NCBI GenBank assembly: GCA_029010575.1
Contig: JAQXKS010000020.1
Location: 40,300 to 104,299 of the forward strand
Source: Bacteroidales bacterium
GTDB lineage: Bacteria > Bacteroidota > Bacteroidia > Bacteroidales > UBA932
DNA length: 64,000 bases
Direction of reading: 5' to 3'
The notes below the pieces were generated by a model, which had not been told where the DNA came from, ran no database searches, and saw nothing but the letters and a program-made list of their open reading frames with translations. Below, in pieces: positions 44,052 through 52,409 of the stretch. The translations under genes and the position numbers were made by a program. The first letter of the stretch is position 1. Every line of letters begins with the position of its first letter.

Positions 44052-45848
44052 CTACTTTCTGAAACGTTTGAGAAGTTCTTCAGGATTCTCACTTCCCTTG
44101 GTCAGGGATGTTACCTCTTCCAACGGGACTCTGTCCAGATCGAGGAGAACCATCCCATCGACACAATAGTTAAAATCCTTGTCAACATTGAAGGCAAGAA
44201 GATTTGCATTGAGTTTCACATACTTCTTGATAAGTGTAGGAATTCTGTAAACGCCATTGCTCAGACGCTGGATGTATTTATCCAGGTAATCGATATTGTC
44301 ACATTTGCCAGCAAATAGAACTTCCGGATTACTTCTGAGAAAATCAAACCGAAAAGGAGTCCTGGGGGTAATCTCTCCGACATAATCTGAGCTGCTGAGC
44401 TTATTTAAAGAATATACAAGAGAACTTCGGTAGAACATCGGATACCAGCTGCTTATACTTGCAGGGCCGAAAAGAAACTTGCAAGAGTCATAGCGGGTCA
44501 CAGTATAGAGAAGCCCCTTGATAAGAAGCATCAGAGGAAGAGCCTCCTTCTTATACTCTACACTCAGAAAGGACCTTCCCAATTCGATGGAATAAGGCAT
44601 CTTCTGAACCATCTTGTCAGAAAACTTGAAAAGAGTATTGGTATAGAACCCGTCTATTCCGTACTTTTCGTATATCTCTTTTCCGATTCCCAGGCGGTAA
44701 GCCCCTACAAGTCTGGATGCCTCACTGTCCCAAAGAATCAGATGTTTATAATAATTGTCAAACTTATCTACATCGATACTCTTGCCTGTACCCTCTCCGA
44801 CCTGTCTGAAAGACTCTTCGCGTTTGCGTCCTATCTCCTGCATAAGAGCAGGGATGGCATCATAGTCAGCCAGCAGACACTCATATTTGGAGACAGTGAA
44901 GAAAAGAGATGATCCCTTCTTTAGTTCATCTATCTCCTTTTGAAGCAAAACGTAATCAGGTTCAGGAGGTAGAGGCTTTTCACTCACAGGCTTTGTGATA
45001 ACAGGCTTGTTAGTTTCTGTATTTGCTTCAAGGGCATAAGTCCTGCTTTTGAGGTATGCACTCAAAGAGGCGGTATCTCCAAACTTAGCCAATTCTGAAA
45101 TCCCGATTGGCTTGCCGATTCTCATTGTCACGCGCCTTCCTTCCCTTTTGTTCATCTCGTTTATGAGATTAACAGTGCGCAACATTGGATGAATCCTGCC
45201 CAGTGTGTGGAATATTTTAGAGTTTTCTCCGTCAAAATAGACGGGTACCACCGAAACTCCGGCATTTTTAACCAATTTCATGATGGATTGGTTCCAATCC
45301 TTGTCTTCACAATGACCGACACCTCTGTAGTAGGTAGCAACCTCCCCTGCTGGGAATATGCCAAGACACCCGCCCTCCTGAAGGATGGTATACGCCGTCT
45401 TGATTCCGGTAATGCTGCTGCTCAGGCTCTTGCGATCACTGAATGGATTCACCGAGAGAAAGTAATCCTTCAAATTGGGTATATAGCTGAGAAGGAAGTT
45501 GGTCAGTATCTTGAAATCAGGCCTAACCCTTGAAATAGTATCATATAGAGTTATACCATCCCATGCTCCGAAAGGATGGTTGGATACAATGATGAAAGGA
45601 CCTGTCTTGGGTATGTTTTCAATCTCCTCTTCGTTAATATCCAACGATATATTGTAGGATTCAATCACCGCTCTGGTAAAGTCTGAACCATAGAATTTTG
45701 AGACATGATTGTAGTGAGAATTCAAACGGTTTATTCCCATCACTCTCATAGCACTTTTTCCTATCAGAGTCCCTACCACTCCGTCCATCTTGATAACTTT
45801 CTTAATGTCGGAGATATTGACTAAATTTGTAGTTTGGTTACTATTCAT
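44052..45848 (-). CDS. PlsC-GNAT double acyltransferase, GlsA/GlsB- or OlsF-like
   Basis: A 598-aa fusion of two acyltransferases. The N-terminal PlsC-type O-acyltransferase has NHPFGAWD (about 90-97, the HxxxxD catalytic motif) and GIFPAGEVAT. After a Pro-rich linker (about 290-310), the C-terminal GNAT domain (from about 325) has hemolysin/OlsB-type features (VGAYRLGIGKEI, YSIELGRSFLSVEYK). This pairing matches the two steps of N-acyl amino-acid lipid synthesis (glycine or ornithine lipids). The frame can be read from a TTG at 45872, but that codon is part of the TATATTTG promoter, so the ATG at 45848 is used. Confidence 0.82.
   Translation of the reverse strand: MNSNQTTNLVNISDIKKVIKMDGVVGTLIGKSAMRVMGINRLNSHYNHVSKFYGSDFTRAVIESYNISLDINEEEIENIPKTGPFIIVSNHPFGAWDGITLYDTISRVRPDFKILTNFLLSYIPNLKDYFLSVNPFSDRKSLSSSITGIKTAYTILQEGGCLGIFPAGEVATYYRGVGHCEDKDWNQSIMKLVKNAGVSVVPVYFDGENSKIFHTLGRIHPMLRTVNLINEMNKREGRRVTMRIGKPIGISELAKFGDTASLSAYLKSRTYALEANTETNKPVITKPVSEKPLPPEPDYVLLQKEIDELKKGSSLFFTVSKYECLLADYDAIPALMQEIGRKREESFRQVGEGTGKSIDVDKFDNYYKHLILWDSEASRLVGAYRLGIGKEIYEKYGIDGFYTNTLFKFSDKMVQKMPYSIELGRSFLSVEYKKEALPLMLLIKGLLYTVTRYDSCKFLFGPASISSWYPMFYRSSLVYSLNKLSSSDYVGEITPRTPFRFDFLRSNPEVLFAGKCDNIDYLDKYIQRLSNGVYRIPTLIKKYVKLNANLLAFNVDKDFNYCVDGMVLLDLDRVPLEEVTSLTKGSENPEELLKRFRK
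45822..45829 (+). promoter_or_regulatory. Possible -7 element of uvrC
   Basis: TAAATTTG on the plus strand lies 65 bases before the uvrC ATG, inside the start of the divergent acyltransferase gene. It is the only good match near uvrC. Confidence 0.4.
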
Positions 45849-45869
45849 ATTGGTTATTGGCAAGCGGTG

Positions 45870-45877
45870 CAAATATA
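45870..45877 (-). promoter_or_regulatory. -7 promoter element of the acyltransferase gene
   Basis: TATATTTG on the minus strand, 21 bases before the ATG at 45848. Its TTG rules out a TTG start at 45872. Confidence 0.6.
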
Positions 45878-45894
45878 ATGCTTATTTTTTATAT

Positions 45895-47715
45895 ATGGAA
45901 TTACTTGACAAACTGAAGATGCTTCCCCATACTCCAGGGGTCTACAGATTCATCGACAAAGATGGCACAATAATCTATGTCGGAAAGGCTAAGGATCTGA
46001 AAAACAGAGTGTCACAATATTTTCAAACAGATAGGGGGAAAAACAGGAAAACGCTTCTTATGGTGAGCCACATTGCAGATATTGTCCACACCGTGGTTGA
46101 CACCGAAGAGGATGCCCTGTTGTTGGAAAACAACCTTATAAAGAAATTCCAGCCCAAATACAACATCCTGCTCAAAGATGGAAAGAGCTACCCATGGATA
46201 GCCATTACCAACGAACCTTTTCCAAGGGTAATGATGACAAGAAACTTCAAACGGGACGGAAGCAGATACTTCGGCCCTTACAGCTCCTCTGCACATGCCA
46301 GAAACCTGCTTGAACTGGTGAATAGACTCTACAAGCTCAGAAACTGTCATCTGGCACTCACTCCTGAATCTGTTAAAGCGGGCAAACACAAGGTCTGTCT
46401 GAATTACCACATCAACCGTTGTTGTGCACCATGTCAGGGGCATATCTCTGCAGATGAATACATGGAGCAGATAGCTGCTGTAACCGAGATTCTCAAGGGT
46501 AATTCCAGGTCACTGATAAAAACTTTCGAAAAGAGGATGAAGGATCTGGCCAGCCAACTTCGCTTCGAGGAGGCACAGGCCTGCAAAGAGAAGATGGAGC
46601 TTCTCGAAAGCCACTACTCCCGTTCACTTATTGTCAATGCGGGCAATATCAATCTGGATGTTTGCTCAATAATATACGAAGCCAATGAGGCCTTCGGTAA
46701 TTTTCTCAGAATCACCAACGGATGTGTTACACAATCCATATCGATGGAGATTAAAGTTCGTATAGATGAGGACATGACCTCCATCCTTGAAAGTTTCCTC
46801 TCATGTATCTACGAAAAACTCAGGCAGTATGAACAGAAAACCGGCTTTCAGGAGCTGATAGTCCCCTTCCTTCCTGAATATGAACTCTCCATACCAGGAC
46901 TCAGGCTCTCTCTTCCATCCAAAGGAGACAGGAGCGCCCTTATGGAACTGAGCAGGAAGAACGCGGCAGCGCTCAAATTCGAAAAGCTCAAGCATCAGCA
47001 GATCAGCAATCCGCAGGAACATACTGCAAAAGTCCTTGAAAACCTGCGCAAGGATCTGATGATGGAGGATCTACCACAACACATAGAGTGTTTCGATAAC
47101 TCTAATATACAAGGTTCCAACCCTGTGGCATCATGCGTGGTATTCAAGGATGCCGTCCCCTCTAAAAAAGATTACCGCCACTTCAATATCAAGACCGTCA
47201 TAGGAGCAAACGACTTCGCATCGATGAAGGAGGTCGTGAACAGACGATATTCCAGAATGATAGCCGAGGGAGAATCCCTCCCCCAACTCATCGTGATAGA
47301 TGGTGGAAAGGGACAGGTGGGAGCTGCTGTTGAAGCACTTGAAGAACTCGGCATCTACAGCAAAGTCAAACTCATCGGACTGGCAAAACGACTTGAAGAG
47401 ATAATTGTTCCAGGGGACCCCTATCCCCTCTTTCTGGACAAGAACTCCACCTCTCTGAAGGTAATAATGCACATTAGGGACGAGGCACACAGATTCGGGA
47501 TCACACACCACAGAAACAGAAGAAGCAAAGCCCAGATCAAAAGCGAACTGGACAATATTCCCGGAGTCGGCAAGACAAGCCGGGATAAGCTGGCGACCCG
47601 ATACGGAACGATATCCAATATCAAAAAACGCCCCTTCAGGGAGATTGTCAACACTATCGGCAAACGCAGCGCCAATGCGCTCTTCAATTACTTCGGTTTG
47701 GACAAAGGGAACTAA
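45895..47715 (+). CDS. uvrC: Excinuclease ABC subunit C
   Basis: UvrC makes both incisions in nucleotide-excision repair. The 606-aa protein starts at 45895 (MELLDKLKMLPHTPGVYRFI); an in-frame extension upstream crosses the divergent promoter. The GIY-YIG nuclease is at the N-terminus (GVYRFIDKDGTIIYVGKAK), the UvrB-binding segment is in the middle, the RNase H-like 3' nuclease domain has ECFDNSNIQGSNPVASCVVF and VIDGGKGQ, and two helix-hairpin-helix motifs end the protein (NIPGVGKTSRDKL). Its stop overlaps that of the convergent gene by 4 bases. Confidence 0.97.
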   Translation: MELLDKLKMLPHTPGVYRFIDKDGTIIYVGKAKDLKNRVSQYFQTDRGKNRKTLLMVSHIADIVHTVVDTEEDALLLENNLIKKFQPKYNILLKDGKSYPWIAITNEPFPRVMMTRNFKRDGSRYFGPYSSSAHARNLLELVNRLYKLRNCHLALTPESVKAGKHKVCLNYHINRCCAPCQGHISADEYMEQIAAVTEILKGNSRSLIKTFEKRMKDLASQLRFEEAQACKEKMELLESHYSRSLIVNAGNINLDVCSIIYEANEAFGNFLRITNGCVTQSISMEIKVRIDEDMTSILESFLSCIYEKLRQYEQKTGFQELIVPFLPEYELSIPGLRLSLPSKGDRSALMELSRKNAAALKFEKLKHQQISNPQEHTAKVLENLRKDLMMEDLPQHIECFDNSNIQGSNPVASCVVFKDAVPSKKDYRHFNIKTVIGANDFASMKEVVNRRYSRMIAEGESLPQLIVIDGGKGQVGAAVEALEELGIYSKVKLIGLAKRLEEIIVPGDPYPLFLDKNSTSLKVIMHIRDEAHRFGITHHRNRRSKAQIKSELDNIPGVGKTSRDKLATRYGTISNIKKRPFREIVNTIGKRSANALFNYFGLDKGN

Positions 47716-50660
47716 AAAGAGAGATTGAACAAGAAGTTGAAGTGGTTTCTCTTCTCCCCCTCCAAAGGAGAAGTTCGAGAGTACCTGACCCCTGCACAGA
47801 AGGGGAAACCGAACCTCAGGAGATGGAAGTTGACCAGCAGATCGCATCCGTAGGAGAGATACTCCTGACTCTTTCGGGAGTATGAGTTGTAATCCTTTGC
47901 ATAGTCGCAGAAGGGTATCACCTGCAGCCTCTGCAGATAGAGAACAGGACCCAACGATACATCGCCCAGCCATATCGGAAAAGCGTAGTCAGCAGTAACT
48001 TTGCAGTAGGTATCCGTTGGAAGGTACTGTGAGCTGAACCCACGCGGGAGTGACGCGTAAGAGCCTAGTCTGTAATTTTTGCCGGATGAGAACTGCTGCT
48101 GGAAAGTACCTGTAAGCTTGATGCCATGTGTATGCATAAAACCCGGAAGATAGAGATATGCATCTGCATAAGCTATCTCTCCGAAATTTTCTCCACAGTC
48201 CAAGGCGGTTCCACCAAAGAGTTTGAAACCGAATCCCCATCTTGGGAAGATTTGGGATTTAGCAGTAGGAATCACCTGTCCGTACTGCAGACCTATTCTC
48301 AAGTCATTCCTAAATATATAACCATCAGAGGCATACGAGAAGAATTTGTCATTAGAGAAGGCATACCTTATCTGTGGAACAAATGTTCTGTACCAACCTA
48401 AAGAATTCACCCGCAGCGGATAATAGAGATTCACACTGAGTATTGTAAGTGGAGTCATATCCCCTGTCTTGTCTATCCTCAGATTAGCTCCTTTGGGGGT
48501 GTGGAAAACCTTATATGAATATCTGTTTCTGTCATTAATATCAAAAGAGGCCTCAAGTTCCATATCCCAGAAAAGTTTCGCATTGACAGAGGCATGACCG
48601 GAATGGAAGCCGCTTTCCCAGTTCCAGCAATAACCCAGCTTCGTGACCACTGTTCCATGGCTGTTCTGAGACAAGAGCATTACCCCGGGCATGGCAACCT
48701 TGTGCAGCTTGTCCAGGGACAGAGAATTCAGCGCACTCATATCCAGATAGAGTGGATACCATGAATGAAATCTCCAGGCATGCAGGAACTTGCTATAGTA
48801 TTTCGATTTGTATTCAACCGTATCCTCCAGAGGTTGTATATCTTTCGTATTTTGCCTATACTGCCCGGTAACCACACTTGCCAGAGGGTGGATATAGGGC
48901 TTGGTGAAATCCATCTGTCTGTCAGTCATGGCCTCTCTCTCCAATGTACACAAATGATACCCCTTAAGGTCATATTCGCTGAGAAGCAGGTTCCCTCTGC
49001 TCGTGTAGAACGGATAGTCGGAACCGAACTTGGAATTGGTAACTCTTACAAGGCTGTCAGAGTCGGGATAGTAATTGTAGATATTCAGAACTCCGTCAAG
49101 GTCACTCGTAAAGTAAAGGAAATCATCTGATGACTTCAGACCCGTAATACTCTGATACTGAAGATCTGAAACCCTTCTCCACTGGTCCTGCGGAGAATCG
49201 AGAGCATATATTGCCATCCCCTCTTTTGTCACTGTGGTGCAATAGATAGTCTCACCTAAATAGGCCGTCTCCTTGGCGATACCATTCTCTGCGGCCCTTA
49301 TCCTGAAAATCTCCTCTCCTGTGGACGAATCAAGCACCACCAAGAAACTTTCCCCCTCAACAGTGAATGAAACGGCAGCTATTTTGTCTGACTTTGGAGA
49401 TGGCGCCGGATTAAAGAGTTTTTTTCCTTTACCCAGACTGCGAACTCTTCCGTTATTGAGGTCAAGACAATATATGAGAGAGAAATCTTCATATCCTGAT
49501 GCCTCTCTGGAAACAGTCTCACTCCAGTAGATATACCTTTTGCCGTCGTATGTCAGCCTTGAATGGACAGGATTAAAGTGCCTTATGAAATGTTCTCGTC
49601 CCAAGGAGTCGATATATACCATAATATCCGAATACTCCATACCCTCCTTCAATGCAATAACACCGTTATTGTACTTTGATTCCGTGCAAGTAATCAGAAT
49701 AGGATTGGTATAGTTGGCATATAGGCGCTCTCTCTTTCCGCTCAGCGGGGATGGATGCGTCAGTTTCCCCCTTTTGAGAAGGTCGTTCTTGAATACATAG
49801 TGCAGCTCCTGCTGGCTCTGTTTGAAATAGCCGTTGCGGCCAATGCCGGTAATGGTCTTTGCCGGGTCCAGAAGAGTAGGGATGTCATACCACCTCTGAC
49901 GGATTATCGCATGGTTCTTTCCTGGAAAATAAAAATCATTAGTTTTATAAGCAATAAAACTTTCAAGAAGATAGCCGTAAACATAGTGGTTTGAATAATA
50001 ATCGTGATAAGAGCCAAAGAGCATCTTATCCCTGCTTCTGAAATCCTGTTCAAGGTAAAGAGCCCGTGTATGTCTTAAAAAATCAGCACTTCTTCCCCTT
50101 CCACTGCGTGTCATCTGTGTTTCGGCAACCACTGCATCCCCCTCAAGAATGAACTTACTGGTGAAAAGCCCCAGGCCTATACCTGTAACCTGTTCCCCAA
50201 TAAGATAATAAAAAGTTTTATAAACTCCTCTTGTGTAATGCTCTACTTGTGCAACATGACGGGACTCATGAATAGCCAGATGCTCCTCCCACCAGTCTGC
50301 ACTGCCATCATACATATCAGGGGTGGTGACCAGCTCCATTCTTTTTGGAGCCCAGGAGACCAGACCATTGCTCATAGTGGTGTAAGGATGCAGTACGACA
50401 GGTATCGGTTTAGGATTAATCATTTGACCCTTAATAACATAAGGCCTCCATTTCTCAAGATTAGATATATATATCCGTGCCAGTGAATCACATTCGCGCG
50501 GATAGATGAGACGGTAATTTTCCGTTTTTATCTCGCGCCAAAGTGCTCGCGATGGATCATCTTTTGATGTAAAAAATTGAGCATTAGAAGATTCTGCCCC
50601 AAACAGGATTATGAAAACGAAAAAAAATATCCTGTAAAGTATTTCATTATTGTTTAACAT
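47712..50660 (-). CDS. Metallopeptidase-propeller-outer-membrane-barrel protein
   Basis: A 982-aa exported protein whose function I do not know. The start at 50660 (MLNNNEILYRIFFFVFIILF) gives a signal peptide; 20 extra upstream residues would overlap the promoter. Residues about 30-290 resemble a peptidase-MA-like gluzincin: HESRH (131-135, an HExxH motif) and a downstream LEGDAVVAE (about 172-180) that can supply the third zinc ligand. Residues about 310-620 are propeller-like (KSDKIAAVSFTVEGESFLVV, FLYFTSDLDGVLNIYNYYP). The rest is aromatic-rich beta strands with a final FNFLFNLSF, typical of an outer-membrane barrel. The parts are read from motifs; the combination is inference. Confidence 0.7.
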   Translation of the reverse strand: MLNNNEILYRIFFFVFIILFGAESSNAQFFTSKDDPSRALWREIKTENYRLIYPRECDSLARIYISNLEKWRPYVIKGQMINPKPIPVVLHPYTTMSNGLVSWAPKRMELVTTPDMYDGSADWWEEHLAIHESRHVAQVEHYTRGVYKTFYYLIGEQVTGIGLGLFTSKFILEGDAVVAETQMTRSGRGRSADFLRHTRALYLEQDFRSRDKMLFGSYHDYYSNHYVYGYLLESFIAYKTNDFYFPGKNHAIIRQRWYDIPTLLDPAKTITGIGRNGYFKQSQQELHYVFKNDLLKRGKLTHPSPLSGKRERLYANYTNPILITCTESKYNNGVIALKEGMEYSDIMVYIDSLGREHFIRHFNPVHSRLTYDGKRYIYWSETVSREASGYEDFSLIYCLDLNNGRVRSLGKGKKLFNPAPSPKSDKIAAVSFTVEGESFLVVLDSSTGEEIFRIRAAENGIAKETAYLGETIYCTTVTKEGMAIYALDSPQDQWRRVSDLQYQSITGLKSSDDFLYFTSDLDGVLNIYNYYPDSDSLVRVTNSKFGSDYPFYTSRGNLLLSEYDLKGYHLCTLEREAMTDRQMDFTKPYIHPLASVVTGQYRQNTKDIQPLEDTVEYKSKYYSKFLHAWRFHSWYPLYLDMSALNSLSLDKLHKVAMPGVMLLSQNSHGTVVTKLGYCWNWESGFHSGHASVNAKLFWDMELEASFDINDRNRYSYKVFHTPKGANLRIDKTGDMTPLTILSVNLYYPLRVNSLGWYRTFVPQIRYAFSNDKFFSYASDGYIFRNDLRIGLQYGQVIPTAKSQIFPRWGFGFKLFGGTALDCGENFGEIAYADAYLYLPGFMHTHGIKLTGTFQQQFSSGKNYRLGSYASLPRGFSSQYLPTDTYCKVTADYAFPIWLGDVSLGPVLYLQRLQVIPFCDYAKDYNSYSRKSQEYLSYGCDLLVNFHLLRFGFPFCAGVRYSRTSPLEGEKRNHFNFLFNLSF

Positions 50661-50672
50661 CGTCAAGATAAT

Positions 50673-50680
50673 TATATTTG
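50673..50680 (+). promoter_or_regulatory. -7 promoter element of the Na+/phosphate cotransporter-nrdJ operon
   Basis: TATATTTG, 22 bases before the ATG at 50703. It faces the minus-strand promoter at 50696-50703, so the two RNA starts lie within a few bases of each other. Confidence 0.6.
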
Positions 50681-50695
50681 CGAACAAATTTCCTG

Positions 50696-50703
50696 CAAAT
50701 ATA
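50696..50703 (-). promoter_or_regulatory. -7 promoter element of the metallopeptidase-barrel gene
   Basis: TATATTTG on the minus strand, overlapping the first base of the cotransporter start codon. Transcription would start near 50690 and give a leader of about 30 bases. Confidence 0.6.
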
Positions 50704-52397
50704 TGAATATAATTCTTCAAATACTTACCCTTTTGGGTTCCATCGGGCTTTTCCTCTTTGGGATGACACTGATGAGCGAGTCATTGCAAAAGGTTGCAGG
50801 AGCAAAACTAAGGTCTACACTTGCCTCCATGACCTCCAATTCTCTGAAAAGAGTCCTTACCGGATCCATAATAACCTCAGTAATCCAATCCTCAACTGCC
50901 ACTACGGTAATGGTCGTGAGTTTTGTCAATGCGGGTCTGCTTCCATTGGCTCAGGCGGTAGGGGTCATCATGGGGGCCAATATTGGTACCACTGTCACTG
51001 CATGGGGAATAACCCTACTTGGGTTCGAGGCTGACATATCTGCCATCTCATTGCCCCTGATCGGTATCGGCTTTATCCTCAAAATGTTCAAATCCGGCAA
51101 GAAGAGAGATATCGGCAATATGATTATCGGTTTTGCGATGATCTTCCTCGGACTTGAATTTCTCAAGGATATCGTTCCGGAGCTGAGTCCTGACAGCCCC
51201 ATACTTGGCTTCTTCAGGAGCTGCACCGGCCACGGATTCCTCTCAGTCCTCTTCTTCATACTGGTCGGAACTCTATTTACCATAGTATTTCAGTCATCCA
51301 GCGCAATGATGGCTGTCACCATGGTCATGGCCAACCAAGGATGGCTGCCATTCGACATGGCTGCTGCGATGGTCCTTGGAGAGAATCTCGGAACTACAAT
51401 TACAGCAAATATAGCGGCTGCAGTAGGCAATATATCGGCCAGAAGGGCGGCACTTGCACACACCATATTCAATCTGTTTGGCATAATATGGGCGCTGCTT
51501 CTCTACAAGCCGTTCCTTTGGGTAGTCTCATATATTGTTCATCTGATAGGGGGAGGATATCCGGATGATGATCCGCAGTCACTCCTTTACGCCATCTCCA
51601 CCCTCCACACGTTGTTCAACATCATCAACACATTTATATTGGTATGGTTCACAGACTATATAGTAAAACTTGTCTGCATCATCATAAAGGGCAGGAGAGA
51701 GAGCGAAGAGGAATTCAGGCTCAAATATATCAGCAGCGGCATAATCAACACACCTGAACTTGCAATAGATCAGGCTGGGGAAGAGATTATGCACTTTTCG
51801 GATATCGTAAGCAAACAGTTGCAGTATGTGCGTGAGGCGGTAAACAGGTGTGATATTACATCAGAGTTCGATGATTACTACAGAAAAGTCGAACACTATG
51901 AACAGATTACAGACCGAATCGAATTTGAGATTGCCAAATATCTGGGACACCTCAGAGGCGGGGACCTCTCTCCTGACAGTTCTGGACGCGTCCAGGCGAT
52001 GTACAGAATCATAGGGGAGATGGAAAGTATAGGTGATTCAGGATACAATATTGTGAGGATTCTCAAACGCAAGAACATGCACAATAGACATTTTGATGCC
52101 GGAATGTCAGGCAATATCAACAAAATGCTAGATCTGGTCGGCAAGGCGATGGAGATAATGAGGTCAAACCTTCAGAAGGATTACTACTCAGTAAAAGAGA
52201 TCTCCAGTGCACAGGAGGCCGAGAAAAGTATAAATACATTCCGTGACCAGCTTAAAGAACTGCATATCAGGAGTATTGAGGAGGGAGAAGAGGATTATCT
52301 GCAGGGCGTCTATTATACAGACATTATTTATGAATGCGAAAAGATAGGAGACTACATAATAAACGTCTCCGAAGCAATTATTGAAAATATTAGATAA
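50703..52397 (+). CDS. Na+/phosphate cotransporter (NptA/YjbB family) with PhoU-like domain
   Basis: A 564-aa inner-membrane protein. Two Na/Pi repeats are seen, each with the QSSTATTVM-like motif: VIQSSTATTVMVVSFVNAG and VFQSSSAMMAVTMVMANQG. Each is followed by a GANIGTT/GENLGTT motif. The C-terminal 200 residues form a PhoU-like helical domain. Family members export or import phosphate with Na+. No Pho-box-like repeat is visible in its promoter, unlike the PiT gene. nrdJ follows after 12 bases. Confidence 0.93.
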   Translation: MNIILQILTLLGSIGLFLFGMTLMSESLQKVAGAKLRSTLASMTSNSLKRVLTGSIITSVIQSSTATTVMVVSFVNAGLLPLAQAVGVIMGANIGTTVTAWGITLLGFEADISAISLPLIGIGFILKMFKSGKKRDIGNMIIGFAMIFLGLEFLKDIVPELSPDSPILGFFRSCTGHGFLSVLFFILVGTLFTIVFQSSSAMMAVTMVMANQGWLPFDMAAAMVLGENLGTTITANIAAAVGNISARRAALAHTIFNLFGIIWALLLYKPFLWVVSYIVHLIGGGYPDDDPQSLLYAISTLHTLFNIINTFILVWFTDYIVKLVCIIIKGRRESEEEFRLKYISSGIINTPELAIDQAGEEIMHFSDIVSKQLQYVREAVNRCDITSEFDDYYRKVEHYEQITDRIEFEIAKYLGHLRGGDLSPDSSGRVQAMYRIIGEMESIGDSGYNIVRILKRKNMHNRHFDAGMSGNINKMLDLVGKAMEIMRSNLQKDYYSVKEISSAQEAEKSINTFRDQLKELHIRSIEEGEEDYLQGVYYTDIIYECEKIGDYIINVSEAIIENIR

Positions 52398-52409
52398 CAC
52401 CATTATAAA

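Noticed and set aside
45848..45872. TTG start giving a longer acyltransferase
   Set aside because: The TTG is the 3' end of a TATATTTG promoter box; the ATG at 45848 follows at normal distance.
47131..47973. A 280-codon open frame on the minus strand inside uvrC and the end of the barrel gene
   Set aside because: It is antisense to strongly conserved uvrC motifs and has no family signature or promoter.
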